Below, piece by piece: positions 1 to 5,283 of a DNA stretch of 24,664 nucleotides. Position numbers and translations under genes: made by a program. Source of the stretch: a virus. Within the stretch, counting starts at the first letter, position 1; each line of letters begins with the position of its first letter. A model generated the notes under the pieces. It had not been told where the DNA came from and did no database searches. It worked only from the letters and a program-made list of their open reading frames with translations. The stretch is from positions 1 through 24,664 of IMG/VR virus record IMGVR_UViG_3300032286_000531, one strand, 5' to 3'.

Positions 1-138
1 TCATACATAATCCTCTGCTAATACCACATATTCAATATAGAGATTTTCCAAAGTCTCATCGTCAAAGCTCATCAACTTATCGGTAGTAAACCAGAAGGAG
101 AGCAACTCAATTAATTCAGCACGGTTTTTAGTAATCAT
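1..138 (-). CDS. Small hypothetical protein, 45 aa
   Basis: Read directly on the minus strand: ATG at 138-136, TGA at 3-1. The protein is acidic (MITKNRAELIELLSF start, AEDYV end) and I do not recognise it. Its ATG overlaps the TGA of the upstream small membrane gene (ATGA), so translational coupling is likely. There is no clear Shine-Dalgarno of its own. It is the last gene before the window edge in the group behind promoter P1. Confidence 0.5.
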   Translation of the reverse strand: MITKNRAELIELLSFWFTTDKLMSFDDETLENLYIEYVVLAEDYV

Positions 139-230
139 GCAATCACCATCACAAAATAGATTAATGAAGCCAGCACAGTCATTAGGAGACTGGTCTGGAG
201 GAGGGAGAAAAAGTCTTTATTTGTCATCAT
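135..230 (-). CDS. Small single-helix membrane protein, 31 aa
   Basis: A 31-codon frame starting at tandem ATG ATG (230-225). Almost all of it is one hydrophobic segment (SLLMTVLASLIYFVMVIA), so a membrane peptide is likely. The first ATG lies only 7 nt past the -10 box of promoter P1 and has no Shine-Dalgarno, so translation would be leaderless. The stop overlaps the next start (ATGA). Function unknown; the short length keeps confidence moderate. Confidence 0.45.
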   Translation of the reverse strand: MMTNKDFFSLLQTSLLMTVLASLIYFVMVIA

Positions 231-237
231 GTAAACC

Positions 238-265
238 ATTATACAGGTACCACGGCAATTGTCAA
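238..265 (-). promoter_or_regulatory. Promoter P1 (sigma-70 consensus)
   Basis: Minus strand: TTGACA (265-260), 16-bp spacer, TATAAT (243-238), then GGTTTAC and ATG at 230. The spacer GCCGTGGTACCTG closely matches P2 at 715-742. The whole promoter lies inside the last codons of the 239-388 gene, and its -10 box contains that gene's TAA stop. Confidence 0.85.
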
Positions 266-388
266 TGGCTCATTTAGGACCTGTTGTGAAAATACAACAC
301 CGCCATATAAGTTCTTATAGGTGTTGGCAACCGATTCCAGATAGAATTGCATTACTTTTCCTTCTTTGGTAATCAATGTATATTCCAT
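239..388 (-). CDS. Small hypothetical protein, 49 aa
   Basis: ATG at 388-386 behind a good Shine-Dalgarno (AAGGA, 5-nt spacing); TAA at 241-239. The sequence starts MEYTLITKEGKVMQFYLE and ends in a hydrophobic beta-like tail, LTIAVVPV. No family recognised. The C-terminal codons double as promoter P1, so this stretch is constrained both as protein and as promoter. It follows the GIY-YIG gene with an 8-nt gap. Confidence 0.6.
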   Translation of the reverse strand: MEYTLITKEGKVMQFYLESVANTYKNLYGGVVFSQQVLNEPLTIAVVPV

Positions 389-396
389 AATATTCC

Positions 397-705
397 TTAA
401 AATGTATTCAGTTCTGGCGCCCGCTCGGCAATTATCTCTCTCTCACGCTGGTGGGCTGGTTTACGACCACGAACCACCTCTACAACCTCATAAGTCAATT
501 GGACTTCAGGATTCGAACGGAGGAAGGCGTATAGAGACCAGTCTTTATCCTCACGCTTGGCTCTGCTTAAATGCTTCTGGACACGCACCTTTACACTACG
601 CAAAAATGCATTACCCTCTGCAACGGTGAGGCCAATGTACTGCTCACCACTCTCTGCGGTAATACAGTAAATTACATGGTTACGGTCACAACGCTTTTTT
701 CTCAT
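397..705 (-). CDS. GIY-YIG family endonuclease-like protein
   Basis: 102 aa. The N-terminal VIYCITAESGEQYIGLT matches the GIY-YIG core (here IY...YIG, residues about 12-28). A downstream Arg-rich helix and the C-terminal REREIIAERAPELN resemble the conserved Glu-containing end of small phage GIY-YIG nucleases. In phages such enzymes act as free-standing homing or host-DNA nucleases. The ATG at 705 has no Shine-Dalgarno and sits 9 nt after the -10 box of P2, so the message may be leaderless. Family assignment is from motif recall, not a search. Confidence 0.8.
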   Translation of the reverse strand: MRKKRCDRNHVIYCITAESGEQYIGLTVAEGNAFLRSVKVRVQKHLSRAKREDKDWSLYAFLRSNPEVQLTYEVVEVVRGRKPAHQREREIIAERAPELNTF

Positions 706-714
706 TATGTAACC

Positions 715-742
715 ATTATACAGGTATTACGGCAAATGTCAA
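715..742 (-). promoter_or_regulatory. Promoter P2 (sigma-70 consensus, repeated element)
   Basis: Minus strand: TTGACA (742-737), 16-bp spacer, TATAAT (720-715), followed by GGTTACATA and the ATG at 705. The upstream GGTTACGGTGGGGC is shared with P3 and P4. It lies directly after the stop of the 763-933 gene and drives the GIY-YIG gene. Confidence 0.88.
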
Positions 743-762
743 GCCCCACCGTAACCTATTGA

Positions 763-933
763 TTAATAAGGGCTTTTTTCATTACTCCATATACGGCTGA
801 AGATAGTTTTTACCTCCTTGCCTCTATGATAGTATTTTAACAACTCTCCAAGGTGGTCTAAATCTTCTGCATAAAAGAATTTAAACTCACCATTGGTAAA
901 GAGGACTACGTATTCACTATGCGTCCTCATCAT
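763..933 (-). CDS. Small hypothetical protein, about 56 aa
   Basis: The frame ends at TAA 765-763. Possible ATG starts are at 948, 933 and 930; none has a convincing Shine-Dalgarno and all overlap the upstream 50-aa gene, suggesting coupling. I chose 933 as a compromise. The protein (RTHSEYVVLFTNGEFKFFYAEDLDHLGELL...) looks like a compact alpha/beta fold. No family recognised. Confidence 0.55.
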   Translation of the reverse strand: MMRTHSEYVVLFTNGEFKFFYAEDLDHLGELLKYYHRGKEVKTIFSRIWSNEKSPY

Positions 934-1069
934 CGAAATCAGGACCATAGAAGCGAGGGTCTGCTAGATAATTCAGTTCCTCATCCATTTCAATTTCATC
1001 AATATGGTTATCAATGTTCCGTTCCTTTCGGCTCTCTCTAGCCGATTGTAAAATATCATCTAAATCCAT
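917..1069 (-). CDS. Small acidic hypothetical protein, 50 aa
   Basis: ATG at 1069-1067 behind GAGGAG (6-nt spacing); TAG at 919-917. The sequence starts MDLDDILQSARESRKE and ends GPDFDDEDA: very acidic and probably largely helical. No family recognised. It follows the 1072-1386 gene by 2 nt and overlaps the next gene. Confidence 0.65.
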   Translation of the reverse strand: MDLDDILQSARESRKERNIDNHIDEIEMDEELNYLADPRFYGPDFDDEDA

Positions 1070-1071
1070 TA

Positions 1072-1386
1072 TTACTCCTCACTCATATCATTAGCCCAGC
1101 GAACACCACGCCAGAAGGCTGCTCTCTCAGCTCTCAATATCATAGTATCACGAGCTGACCTCATATACACATCGAAAGCCCTAGCATCACGCTTACGGGT
1201 GGATGACTGGTTAAACTTCGGTCTGGGACCACGGAACATCACATAATACTTGGTGAAATCAATATAGGGTAACACCTCAGCATATCGACCAAACGGCACA
1301 CCTTTATAGGATGACCTGAATCCAATAGGTGTAACATAGTCCGCCAGACAGTTTTGCATTAAGACTTCTCTCTCTCGGTAGTTCAC
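1072..1386 (-). CDS. Hypothetical protein, 104 aa (GTG start)
   Basis: The start is set by AAGGAGG 8 nt upstream of a GTG at 1386 that overlaps the previous gene's TGA (GTGA). The internal ATG at 1359 has only a weak site. The protein is rich in Arg and aromatic residues (YYVMFRGPRPKFNQ, then an Arg/Ala helix ending RWANDMSEE). I do not recognise a family; nucleic-acid contact would be a guess from charge only. Confidence 0.75.
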   Translation of the reverse strand: MNYREREVLMQNCLADYVTPIGFRSSYKGVPFGRYAEVLPYIDFTKYYVMFRGPRPKFNQSSTRKRDARAFDVYMRSARDTMILRAERAAFWRGVRWANDMSEE

Positions 1387-1577
1387 GCAAATACCTCCTT
1401 AGATAGAATCTCATCTTCCACCAGCTTATTACAAGCATTCATGGTCATCTGAAATACCAAGTACAATGTCGCCTTCTCCTTGGAAGGGAACTGTTCAATT
1501 TGCTCTTGGATTTGTTCTAGGGTAGGAGTAGCCCATAGGTTACTCTTAGGAATAGGGTTGGTTACAGTATCGTACAT
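1383..1577 (-). CDS. Small hypothetical protein, 64 aa
   Basis: ATG at 1577 behind AAAGG. The sequence MYDTVTNPIPKSNLWATPTLE leads into an acidic helical half (QIQEQIEQFPSKEKATLYLVFQMTMNACNKLVEDEIL). No family recognised. It sits 10 nt after the 59-aa gene and overlaps the next gene by GTGA, in the group driven by promoter P3. Confidence 0.65.
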   Translation of the reverse strand: MYDTVTNPIPKSNLWATPTLEQIQEQIEQFPSKEKATLYLVFQMTMNACNKLVEDEILSKEVFA

Positions 1578-1587
1578 AGTTTGCCTT

Positions 1588-1767
1588 TCACAGTATTTTA
1601 ATATCAGTATCAGTAATTATTTTCTTGAACAAATTTAAACCTACATAATTTTTTGATTTTTTCTTCTCATAATCTTCTAGAGCCTCTACCATGTCATTAA
1701 AGGTAACAGTTCTAAGTTGACCTGTAACATAGGTATAATGGGCGACATAATATAACTCAATCTTCAT
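1588..1767 (-). CDS. Small hypothetical protein, 59 aa
   Basis: ATG at 1767-1765 with a near-perfect Shine-Dalgarno (AGGAGGTAAT before ATG); TGA at 1590-1588. Begins MKIELYYVAHYTYVTGQLRT, with a Lys-rich middle (EKKKSKNY). No family recognised. It is the first gene behind promoter P3 and has a normal leader of about 20 nt, unlike the genes behind P1 and P2. Confidence 0.7.
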   Translation of the reverse strand: MKIELYYVAHYTYVTGQLRTVTFNDMVEALEDYEKKKSKNYVGLNLFKKIITDTDIKIL

Positions 1768-1792
1768 ATTACCTCCTAATCAATAAGAAACC

Positions 1793-1820
1793 ATTATAAC
1801 ACAATGAAGGTAAATGTCAA
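1793..1820 (-). promoter_or_regulatory. Promoter P3 (sigma-70 consensus, extended -10)
   Basis: Minus strand: TTGACA (1820-1815), 16-bp spacer ending TGT, TATAAT (1798-1793). It has a consensus -35, an extended -10 and the family GGT after the -10 box. Upstream GGTTTACCGAGGGC matches P2 and P4. It starts directly after the terminator at 1848-1877. Confidence 0.88.
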
Positions 1821-1847
1821 GCCCTCGGTAAACCATTGATTTTAAAC

Positions 1848-1877
1848 AAAAAAATACCTGACCAAACCGGTCAGGTA
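1848..1877 (-). terminator. Strong intrinsic terminator
   Basis: Minus strand: perfect 9-bp stem TACCTGACC / GGTCAGGTA with loop GGTTT, followed by seven T. It ends transcription from the gene-poor gap to the right and insulates P3. Confidence 0.92.
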
Positions 1878-1946
1878 CTCTGCTGATTCACCGATTAACC
1901 TTTAATGACCCGTTAGGGTGTCGCCAGGTGTCGCTCACATCGGTGC
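1848..1946 (-). ncRNA. Candidate structured small RNA ending at the terminator
   Basis: No gene with good start signals covers this stretch. On the minus strand CACCGAT (1945-1939) can pair with ATCGGTG (1895-1889), enclosing a 10-bp-period direct repeat of GCGACACC (1934-1927 and 1924-1917) and a short ACCC-TAAC-GGGT hairpin. The strong terminator closes it. A promoter-like TTGCGC, 17 bp, TACAAT lies just upstream (1975-1947), with CTATAC...GTATAG dyad arms between the boxes. P4 upstream could also supply a longer form of about 280 nt. This is inference from sequence only; covariation or RNA data would be needed. Confidence 0.35.
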
Positions 1947-1958
1947 ATTGTACTATAC

Positions 1959-2084
1959 TCAGCTGTATAGCGCAAGAAGGCGACCAAATAATAAAGTATT
2001 TTTGGAGCAGAACCTTTGCTTGCATACTATGACCAACGTCTTGGGTTTAGATGGTTCATCCGCCGACAAACCACTATGCATCAT
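1959..2084 (-). CDS. Doubtful 41-aa reading frame in the P4 leader
   Basis: ATG ATG at 2084-2079, TGA at 1961-1959. Sequence MMHSGLSADEPSKPKTLVIV then a Cys/Arg-containing tail. The upstream GGCGGGAAC is only a poor Shine-Dalgarno. It is the only frame of any length on the P4 transcript in this gap and may be chance. Confidence 0.15.
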   Translation of the reverse strand: MMHSGLSADEPSKPKTLVIVCKQRFCSKNTLLFGRLLALYS

Positions 2085-2132
2085 TCCAAAGTTCCCGCCA
2101 GAAATACTCTCTTTATCAACTCAACAAATACC

Positions 2133-2160
2133 ATTATACAGGTTATCCTTCAAATGTCAA
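2133..2160 (-). promoter_or_regulatory. Promoter P4 (sigma-70 consensus) facing a gene-poor gap
   Basis: Minus strand: TTGACA (2160-2155), 16-bp spacer, TATAAT (2138-2133), then GGTATT. Upstream GCTTACGGAGGGC matches P2 and P3. The next well-supported gene in its direction starts 366 nt away, beyond a strong terminator, so its product is a short transcript from about 2126 to 1848. The gap 1768-2194 holds P3, P4, the terminator, the candidate RNA and one doubtful frame. Confidence 0.85.
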
Positions 2161-2194
2161 GCCCTCCGTAAGCTCTTGATTCCATTAGGTATTT

Positions 2195-2473
2195 TTAGAA
2201 ATCTGGTGTATAACCTTCTGGTAGTTCATAGAATTCAGGTATCTCTATGGCAAAATCATCAACGGTTAGAGAGTTTAATGGAGTATTAAGCATAGATTGT
2301 TTTGCGAGGGCTGCAGGAGTTTTATTATAGTCCTCTGCGACTTCTTTCATATTCTCTCGGACTCTCTCTGATACTTCTCTGTTGGAGTTACTGCATGCCT
2401 TAGAACAGAATACTCCTTGTTTCCTAAAGGGTTTCTCGCAATATTTACAGTTTTTTTCTCGGTATTGCCCCAT
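2195..2473 (-). CDS. Zinc-finger-like hypothetical protein, 92 aa
   Basis: The N-terminus carries CKYCEKPFRKQGVFCSKACS (residues about 9-28), a CxxC...CxxxC pattern like treble-clef or FCS-type zinc fingers. The rest is helical and acidic, ending PEFYELPEGYTPDF. A zinc-binding, nucleic-acid-associated role is likely, but the family is not identified. The ATG at 2473 has only a weak upstream purine run. It lies just upstream of promoter P4. Confidence 0.65.
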   Translation of the reverse strand: MGQYREKNCKYCEKPFRKQGVFCSKACSNSNREVSERVRENMKEVAEDYNKTPAALAKQSMLNTPLNSLTVDDFAIEIPEFYELPEGYTPDF

Positions 2474-2523
2474 ACAATTCTCTACACTTTTCTATGTTTG
2501 CCTGGCAAGTCATTCATTACCTA

Positions 2524-2700
2524 TTATATATTAGTAAGGTATAATCGGTCTTTATATACATGGAAGGTTACTATATGATTACCATGGTATTCTACTATCT
2601 TCCTACCAAATAGGAATAGTTTTAGTCTGGTAATCAATGACGGATGTAATAATAACTGGTAATTATCTATTATCTCTTTGGGTAGGTTATACGGTGTCAT
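2524..2700 (-). CDS. Small hypothetical protein, 58 aa
   Basis: ATG at 2700-2698, TAA at 2526-2524. Sequence MTPYNLPKEIIDNYQLLLHP followed by a basic half rich in Leu, Ile and aromatics, ending DRLYLTNI. The start lies 4 nt after the stop of the 43-aa gene, with only AAGTGA as a possible ribosome site. The protein-like composition and tight spacing support it. No family recognised. Confidence 0.45.
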   Translation of the reverse strand: MTPYNLPKEIIDNYQLLLHPSLITRLKLFLFGRKIVEYHGNHIVTFHVYKDRLYLTNI

Positions 2701-2704
2701 TATA

Positions 2705-2836
2705 TCACTTTACTGCGGTGGTATTCTTATGCTTCAATGACTTCTTGGTTATCTTCTTATACAATTTTCTCTCTTTTATGAGGTCATGTAATAGTATAGC
2801 CTTATATAACTTTTTGATTAGTTTCTTTACTTTCAT
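2705..2836 (-). CDS. Very basic small protein, 43 aa
   Basis: ATG at 2836-2834 behind a good Shine-Dalgarno (AAAGGA, 5-nt spacing) inside the end of the upstream gene, which it overlaps by 35 nt in another frame. About one third of residues are Lys or Arg (MKVKKLIKKLYKAILLHDLI start), consistent with an amphipathic basic helix. A DNA-, RNA- or membrane-binding peptide is possible; no family recognised. Confidence 0.55.
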   Translation of the reverse strand: MKVKKLIKKLYKAILLHDLIKERKLYKKITKKSLKHKNTTAVK

Positions 2837-3002
2837 CGTGTTCCTTTATCCATTTTAGTGCCTGTCCTATGTCTTTATACTCTGGACTAACAGGTTTATT
2901 CTTTATTGTTGACCATTGGTATCTTAACCTCTCGGCAATATCCCACTTATTATTGTCTTTATCCCACTTGGCAGAGGTATGGTAGATTTTATTCAGTATC
3001 AT
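2802..3002 (-). CDS. Hypothetical protein, 66 aa
   Basis: The ATG overlaps the TGA of the LigA-related gene (ATGA). Sequence MILNKIYHTSAKWDKDNNKW, a basic middle (RLRYQWSTIKNKPVSPEYKD), then GQALKWIKEHDESKE. Looks like a small helical protein; no family recognised. Its 3' end overlaps the 43-aa basic gene. Confidence 0.6.
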   Translation of the reverse strand: MILNKIYHTSAKWDKDNNKWDIAERLRYQWSTIKNKPVSPEYKDIGQALKWIKEHDESKETNQKVI

Positions 3003-3295
3003 TTAATCTTATTCTTCTTGCGGTATTCAAGGAGTTCTAGGGCTTTCTTATAAGTCCAAGGATGTCTATGGTTTAGATGGTTACCGGTCGCACCAGTCCA
3101 GTCATAGAATTCGGCATCCATAAAACCAATCTTCATACATTCTGGATGCTTCTTCTGTAACTGTTCTAATTCATCTGCCCATCTCTGCCATTGGTCATCC
3201 GATATTATATTCTCATCTAGCATATAATAGAGGCAAGAATGGACTGCCATCTGTTTACGGCGTTGGAGTATAATCTCTTTGGGAGTTCTGGTCAT
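2999..3295 (-). CDS. DNA ligase LigA-related small protein
   Basis: 98 aa. Residues about 17-53 (VHSCLYYMLDENIISDDQWQ and the following WADELEQLQKKHPE) match the pattern of the N-terminal Ia domain of NAD-dependent DNA ligases, H..YY.LD...ISD..Y..L..EL..LE..HPE, which binds the NMN half of NAD. There is no adenylation Lys, OB-fold or BRCT domain, so it is not a ligase. Stand-alone proteins of this type recur in phages, role unknown; NAD or NMN binding is inference. Followed by GFMDAEFYDWTGATGNHL. It sits between an HNH nuclease and a 66-aa gene. Confidence 0.7.
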   Translation of the reverse strand: MTRTPKEIILQRRKQMAVHSCLYYMLDENIISDDQWQRWADELEQLQKKHPECMKIGFMDAEFYDWTGATGNHLNHRHPWTYKKALELLEYRKKNKIK

Positions 3296-3301
3296 AATTT
3301 C

Positions 3302-3736
3302 TTATATACTATTTTCAAGTTCTTCTTCTAGTATCTTTGAAATGAAACCTTTTCTTTTGTGTGCTGGAAGATTTTCTTCATGCAACATTGTTTTGTATCT
3401 ATGACAGCAATTGCAAAGTGATTGTAGGTTACTCACATCATTATTGTTTGGATCGCCGTCTATATGGTCAACCTCTATTTGCCAGTTAGGTGCCATAATG
3501 GTGGTGGTGCATTTGAACCCCAATCGACCATCAATATTCTCACAGTATTCTTTACGATATTGTTTATAATTCCAACCTGCCATTTGATATTTTCCTTTGT
3601 GGTGTGAGGAACACAACTTATGATATTTACCATTACCTGAATTATCGGCATATTTACCGCAACCGGGTTTGGCACATTTTGGTGCGGGGTTTATGACATC
3701 TTTTCCCCATAGAGTATTAGCTATTTCCCATGCCAT
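3302..3736 (-). CDS. HNH endonuclease
   Basis: 144 aa. The C-terminal half has the HNH core: VDHIDGDPNNNDVSNLQSLC (H...N...) then NCCHRYKT, with Cys pairs that would bind structural zinc. The N-terminal half has CAKPGCGKYADNSGNG and a further Cys/His cluster (LCSSHH), a likely DNA-binding zinc knuckle as in phage homing-type HNH proteins. It cuts DNA; target unknown. ATG at 3736 with AAGGAA upstream. A possible promoter with TATAAT at 3777-3772 lies just upstream but lacks a clear -35 box. Confidence 0.88.
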   Translation of the reverse strand: MAWEIANTLWGKDVINPAPKCAKPGCGKYADNSGNGKYHKLCSSHHKGKYQMAGWNYKQYRKEYCENIDGRLGFKCTTTIMAPNWQIEVDHIDGDPNNNDVSNLQSLCNCCHRYKTMLHEENLPAHKRKGFISKILEEELENSI

Positions 3737-3812
3737 TTCCGTTCCTTCTACACATATTATATAATACTATCATTATACATGAATACAACTAAAAATGAGG
3801 CAAACTTAATGT

Positions 3813-3995
3813 TTACCAGGAACCGTCATCTACCCATACTCGGATAGTCAAGAACAACCAAGTGAAGGCATAGGCATAGATGTTCTCATTTGGCCATTCA
3901 TTGGTTGTTTCGTCTCTTGCCCATGGTTTTAATCGCCATTGTATAGGATTCAATGTAATCACAATCGAGGCACCAGAATATTTTAACCAGTTCAT
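3813..3995 (-). CDS. Small hypothetical protein, 60 aa, possibly membrane-associated
   Basis: Start set at ATG 3995, behind GGAGAGC (9-nt spacing) and overlapping the previous TGA (ATGA). A TTG 15 nt upstream would extend the frame but has no better site. Sequence MNWLKYSGASIVITLNPIQW, then WPNENIYAYAFTWLFLTIRV, ending DDGSW. Tryptophan-rich, with two moderately hydrophobic stretches. It recalls small conserved phage proteins; function unknown. Confidence 0.65.
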   Translation of the reverse strand: MNWLKYSGASIVITLNPIQWRLKPWARDETTNEWPNENIYAYAFTWLFLTIRVWVDDGSW

Positions 3996-4138
3996 TTTAT
4001 TGCTCTCCAATCGTCTCTACTCCTAATCTCATCGAGGTATTCAAATTTCTTGTATAAGGTGGTAACATCAAAATCAGGAGTGTCCAGTTCTATCACCATC
4101 TGCCTTAGTTCCTCGATTGTATATTCGGATAAGTTCAT
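3992..4138 (-). CDS. Small hypothetical protein, 48 aa
   Basis: ATG at 4138 overlaps the TGA of the MazG-like gene (ATGA), and its own TGA overlaps the next ATG in the same way. Sequence MNLSEYTIEELRQMVIELDT, then KKFEYLDEIRSRDDWRAIK: acidic and helical. No family recognised. The double stop/start coupling supports a real gene. Confidence 0.6.
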   Translation of the reverse strand: MNLSEYTIEELRQMVIELDTPDFDVTTLYKKFEYLDEIRSRDDWRAIK

Positions 4139-4431
4139 AGTATATTAGACCAACTCTTTAGTTTCTCTCGTTTATATACAGAGCTGGTCTCAACCATACT
4201 CTGCGATATAATACCCTTTTCATAGAGAATATCAATCATACACATCAGGTCACCAATTTCTTCTTCAAGGCGTTCTTTATTAGTTCTATCCTCATAATGA
4301 CCAGATAATCCAAATCGGAGTATTTTACTAATGGCCTGACTGACCTCAGCACACTCTTCTTGGGTGATAATTAATGCTTCTTCGGATGCCAATCGGCCTC
4401 TGAGGAAGGTAACAACTGGTTTATTTTCCAT
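4135..4431 (-). CDS. MazG-like nucleotide pyrophosphohydrolase
   Basis: 98 aa. The all-alpha NTP-pyrophosphatase signature is visible: EECAEVSQAISKILRFG (EExxE helix, residues about 25-41) and ERLEEEIGDLMCMIDIL (ExxxD helix, about 53-69), which together bind Mg2+ and the NTP. Such proteins hydrolyse (d)NTPs to monophosphates. In phages they may adjust nucleotide pools or (p)ppGpp, which fits the NrdAB/ThyX genes elsewhere in the window. It overlaps the upstream gene by 11 nt. Confidence 0.75.
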   Translation of the reverse strand: MENKPVVTFLRGRLASEEALIITQEECAEVSQAISKILRFGLSGHYEDRTNKERLEEEIGDLMCMIDILYEKGIISQSMVETSSVYKREKLKSWSNIL

Positions 4432-4657
4432 TTAATTGGTCTCTCATCGCTTTACATTCATCTTCAAGCATTAGATTATGTTTCTTCAGTTTATCGGTAT
4501 TATCCACATGCCATTTACAAAGGTCTTTATAATACTTTATTCGTTCTTCTAGTTTAGTGGTATCAACTGGTATCGGTTGTGTTTTACTTCGACCTAGAAA
4601 TAAACCAAAAGCAAACCAGCAAAAGTATGTCAAAAATTCTATCATCATATTTCCCAT
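4421..4657 (-). CDS. Single-pass membrane coiled-coil protein, 78 aa
   Basis: One N-terminal membrane helix (IEFLTYFCWFAFGLFLG, residues about 6-22) is followed by a charged coiled-coil (TTKLEERIKYYKDLCKWHVD to the end). ATGs at 4657, 4648 and 4645 are all possible; GGGA before the later ones is the better ribosome site. Topology is probably N-out, C-in. No family recognised. Confidence 0.6.
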   Translation of the reverse strand: MGNMMIEFLTYFCWFAFGLFLGRSKTQPIPVDTTKLEERIKYYKDLCKWHVDNTDKLKKHNLMLEDECKAMRDQLNGK

Positions 4658-4938
4658 TTCAAACCCATTAATCGGTAAACCAACCTTCGGTATAGAGGTG
4701 GCTTAGTTTTCGACTTTATAATAGTGGATTGTACATCAATAGTGAGTTTAGATGCGGTAAATGTTGCGATGGGTTGTACGGCAACGGTAGTGAATTCGTG
4801 TATAGAACCTAGAATCGGCATACTATGGGTGCCTGCAATCCCTTTGGCTCGGTAATACAAGTGTGTGGGACCATAATCGAGGTCTAGTGGCATCTGTTCG
4901 GTAAGTGGAAAAAACATTTCAAGTTCTAACTGTTTCAT
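4645..4938 (-). CDS. Hypothetical protein, 97 aa
   Basis: ATG at 4938 with AAGGAG (7-nt spacing). Sequence MKQLELEMFFPLTEQMPLDL, beta-rich middle (EFTTVAVQPIATFTASKLTI), basic end (KPPLYRRLVYRLMGLKWEI). No family recognised. It follows the metallopeptidase-like lipoprotein gene by 3 nt and overlaps the next gene by 13 nt. Confidence 0.65.
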   Translation of the reverse strand: MKQLELEMFFPLTEQMPLDLDYGPTHLYYRAKGIAGTHSMPILGSIHEFTTVAVQPIATFTASKLTIDVQSTIIKSKTKPPLYRRLVYRLMGLKWEI

Positions 4939-4941
4939 ACA

Positions 4942-5283
4942 TCACTCCTTGGATTTTAGGTAATTGTTGTAATCTCTCTGCATTTGGCCATAATGGTCAC
5001 CGCCAGCACAATGTTCTAGTTCATGCTCAAGAGCCGAGGTGTGATTCGGTAACACATAGATGGTACAGGTATTTTGGTTGAAATTATAGATGGCACATCC
5101 GAATGATACGGCACCTAGTAATTTAAACCATAATGGAATATATTTGTAACATTGTGATTGTAGTTCAAAGAAACCAACTTCATTAACAGTAATGTCCAGT
5201 TTTGGCATATTGGCTATTCTAGGTTGCATTGGATAGCAGGCAACTAACAATAACACCATTATAATACAAATTAGGCGTTTCAT
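4942..5283 (-). CDS. Lipoprotein with a metzincin-like HExxHxxGxxH motif
   Basis: 113 aa. Residues 1-16 form a lipoprotein signal (MKRLICIIMVLLLVAC), lipobox Cys16, so the mature protein should be anchored in the envelope. HELEHCAGGDH at 87-97 fits the long zinc motif HExxHxxGxxH of metzincin peptidases, although the protein is very short for that family. Further Cys residues (45, 63, 73) could form disulfides. A role in surface exclusion or envelope modification is inference. The start overlaps the previous gene (ATGA). Confidence 0.7.
   Translation of the reverse strand: MKRLICIIMVLLLVACYPMQPRIANMPKLDITVNEVGFFELQSQCYKYIPLWFKLLGAVSFGCAIYNFNQNTCTIYVLPNHTSALEHELEHCAGGDHYGQMQRDYNNYLKSKE

Noticed and set aside
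1860-2060. Possible tRNA in the gap
   Set aside because: No cloverleaf with a T-loop GTTCRA and an acceptor stem could be drawn on either strand.
1918-2289. 123-aa reading frame on the plus strand across the gap
   Set aside because: It runs opposite to every supported gene, overlaps the end of the zinc-finger gene and promoter P4, has no ribosome site and reads through the terminator stem region; its composition is not protein-like.
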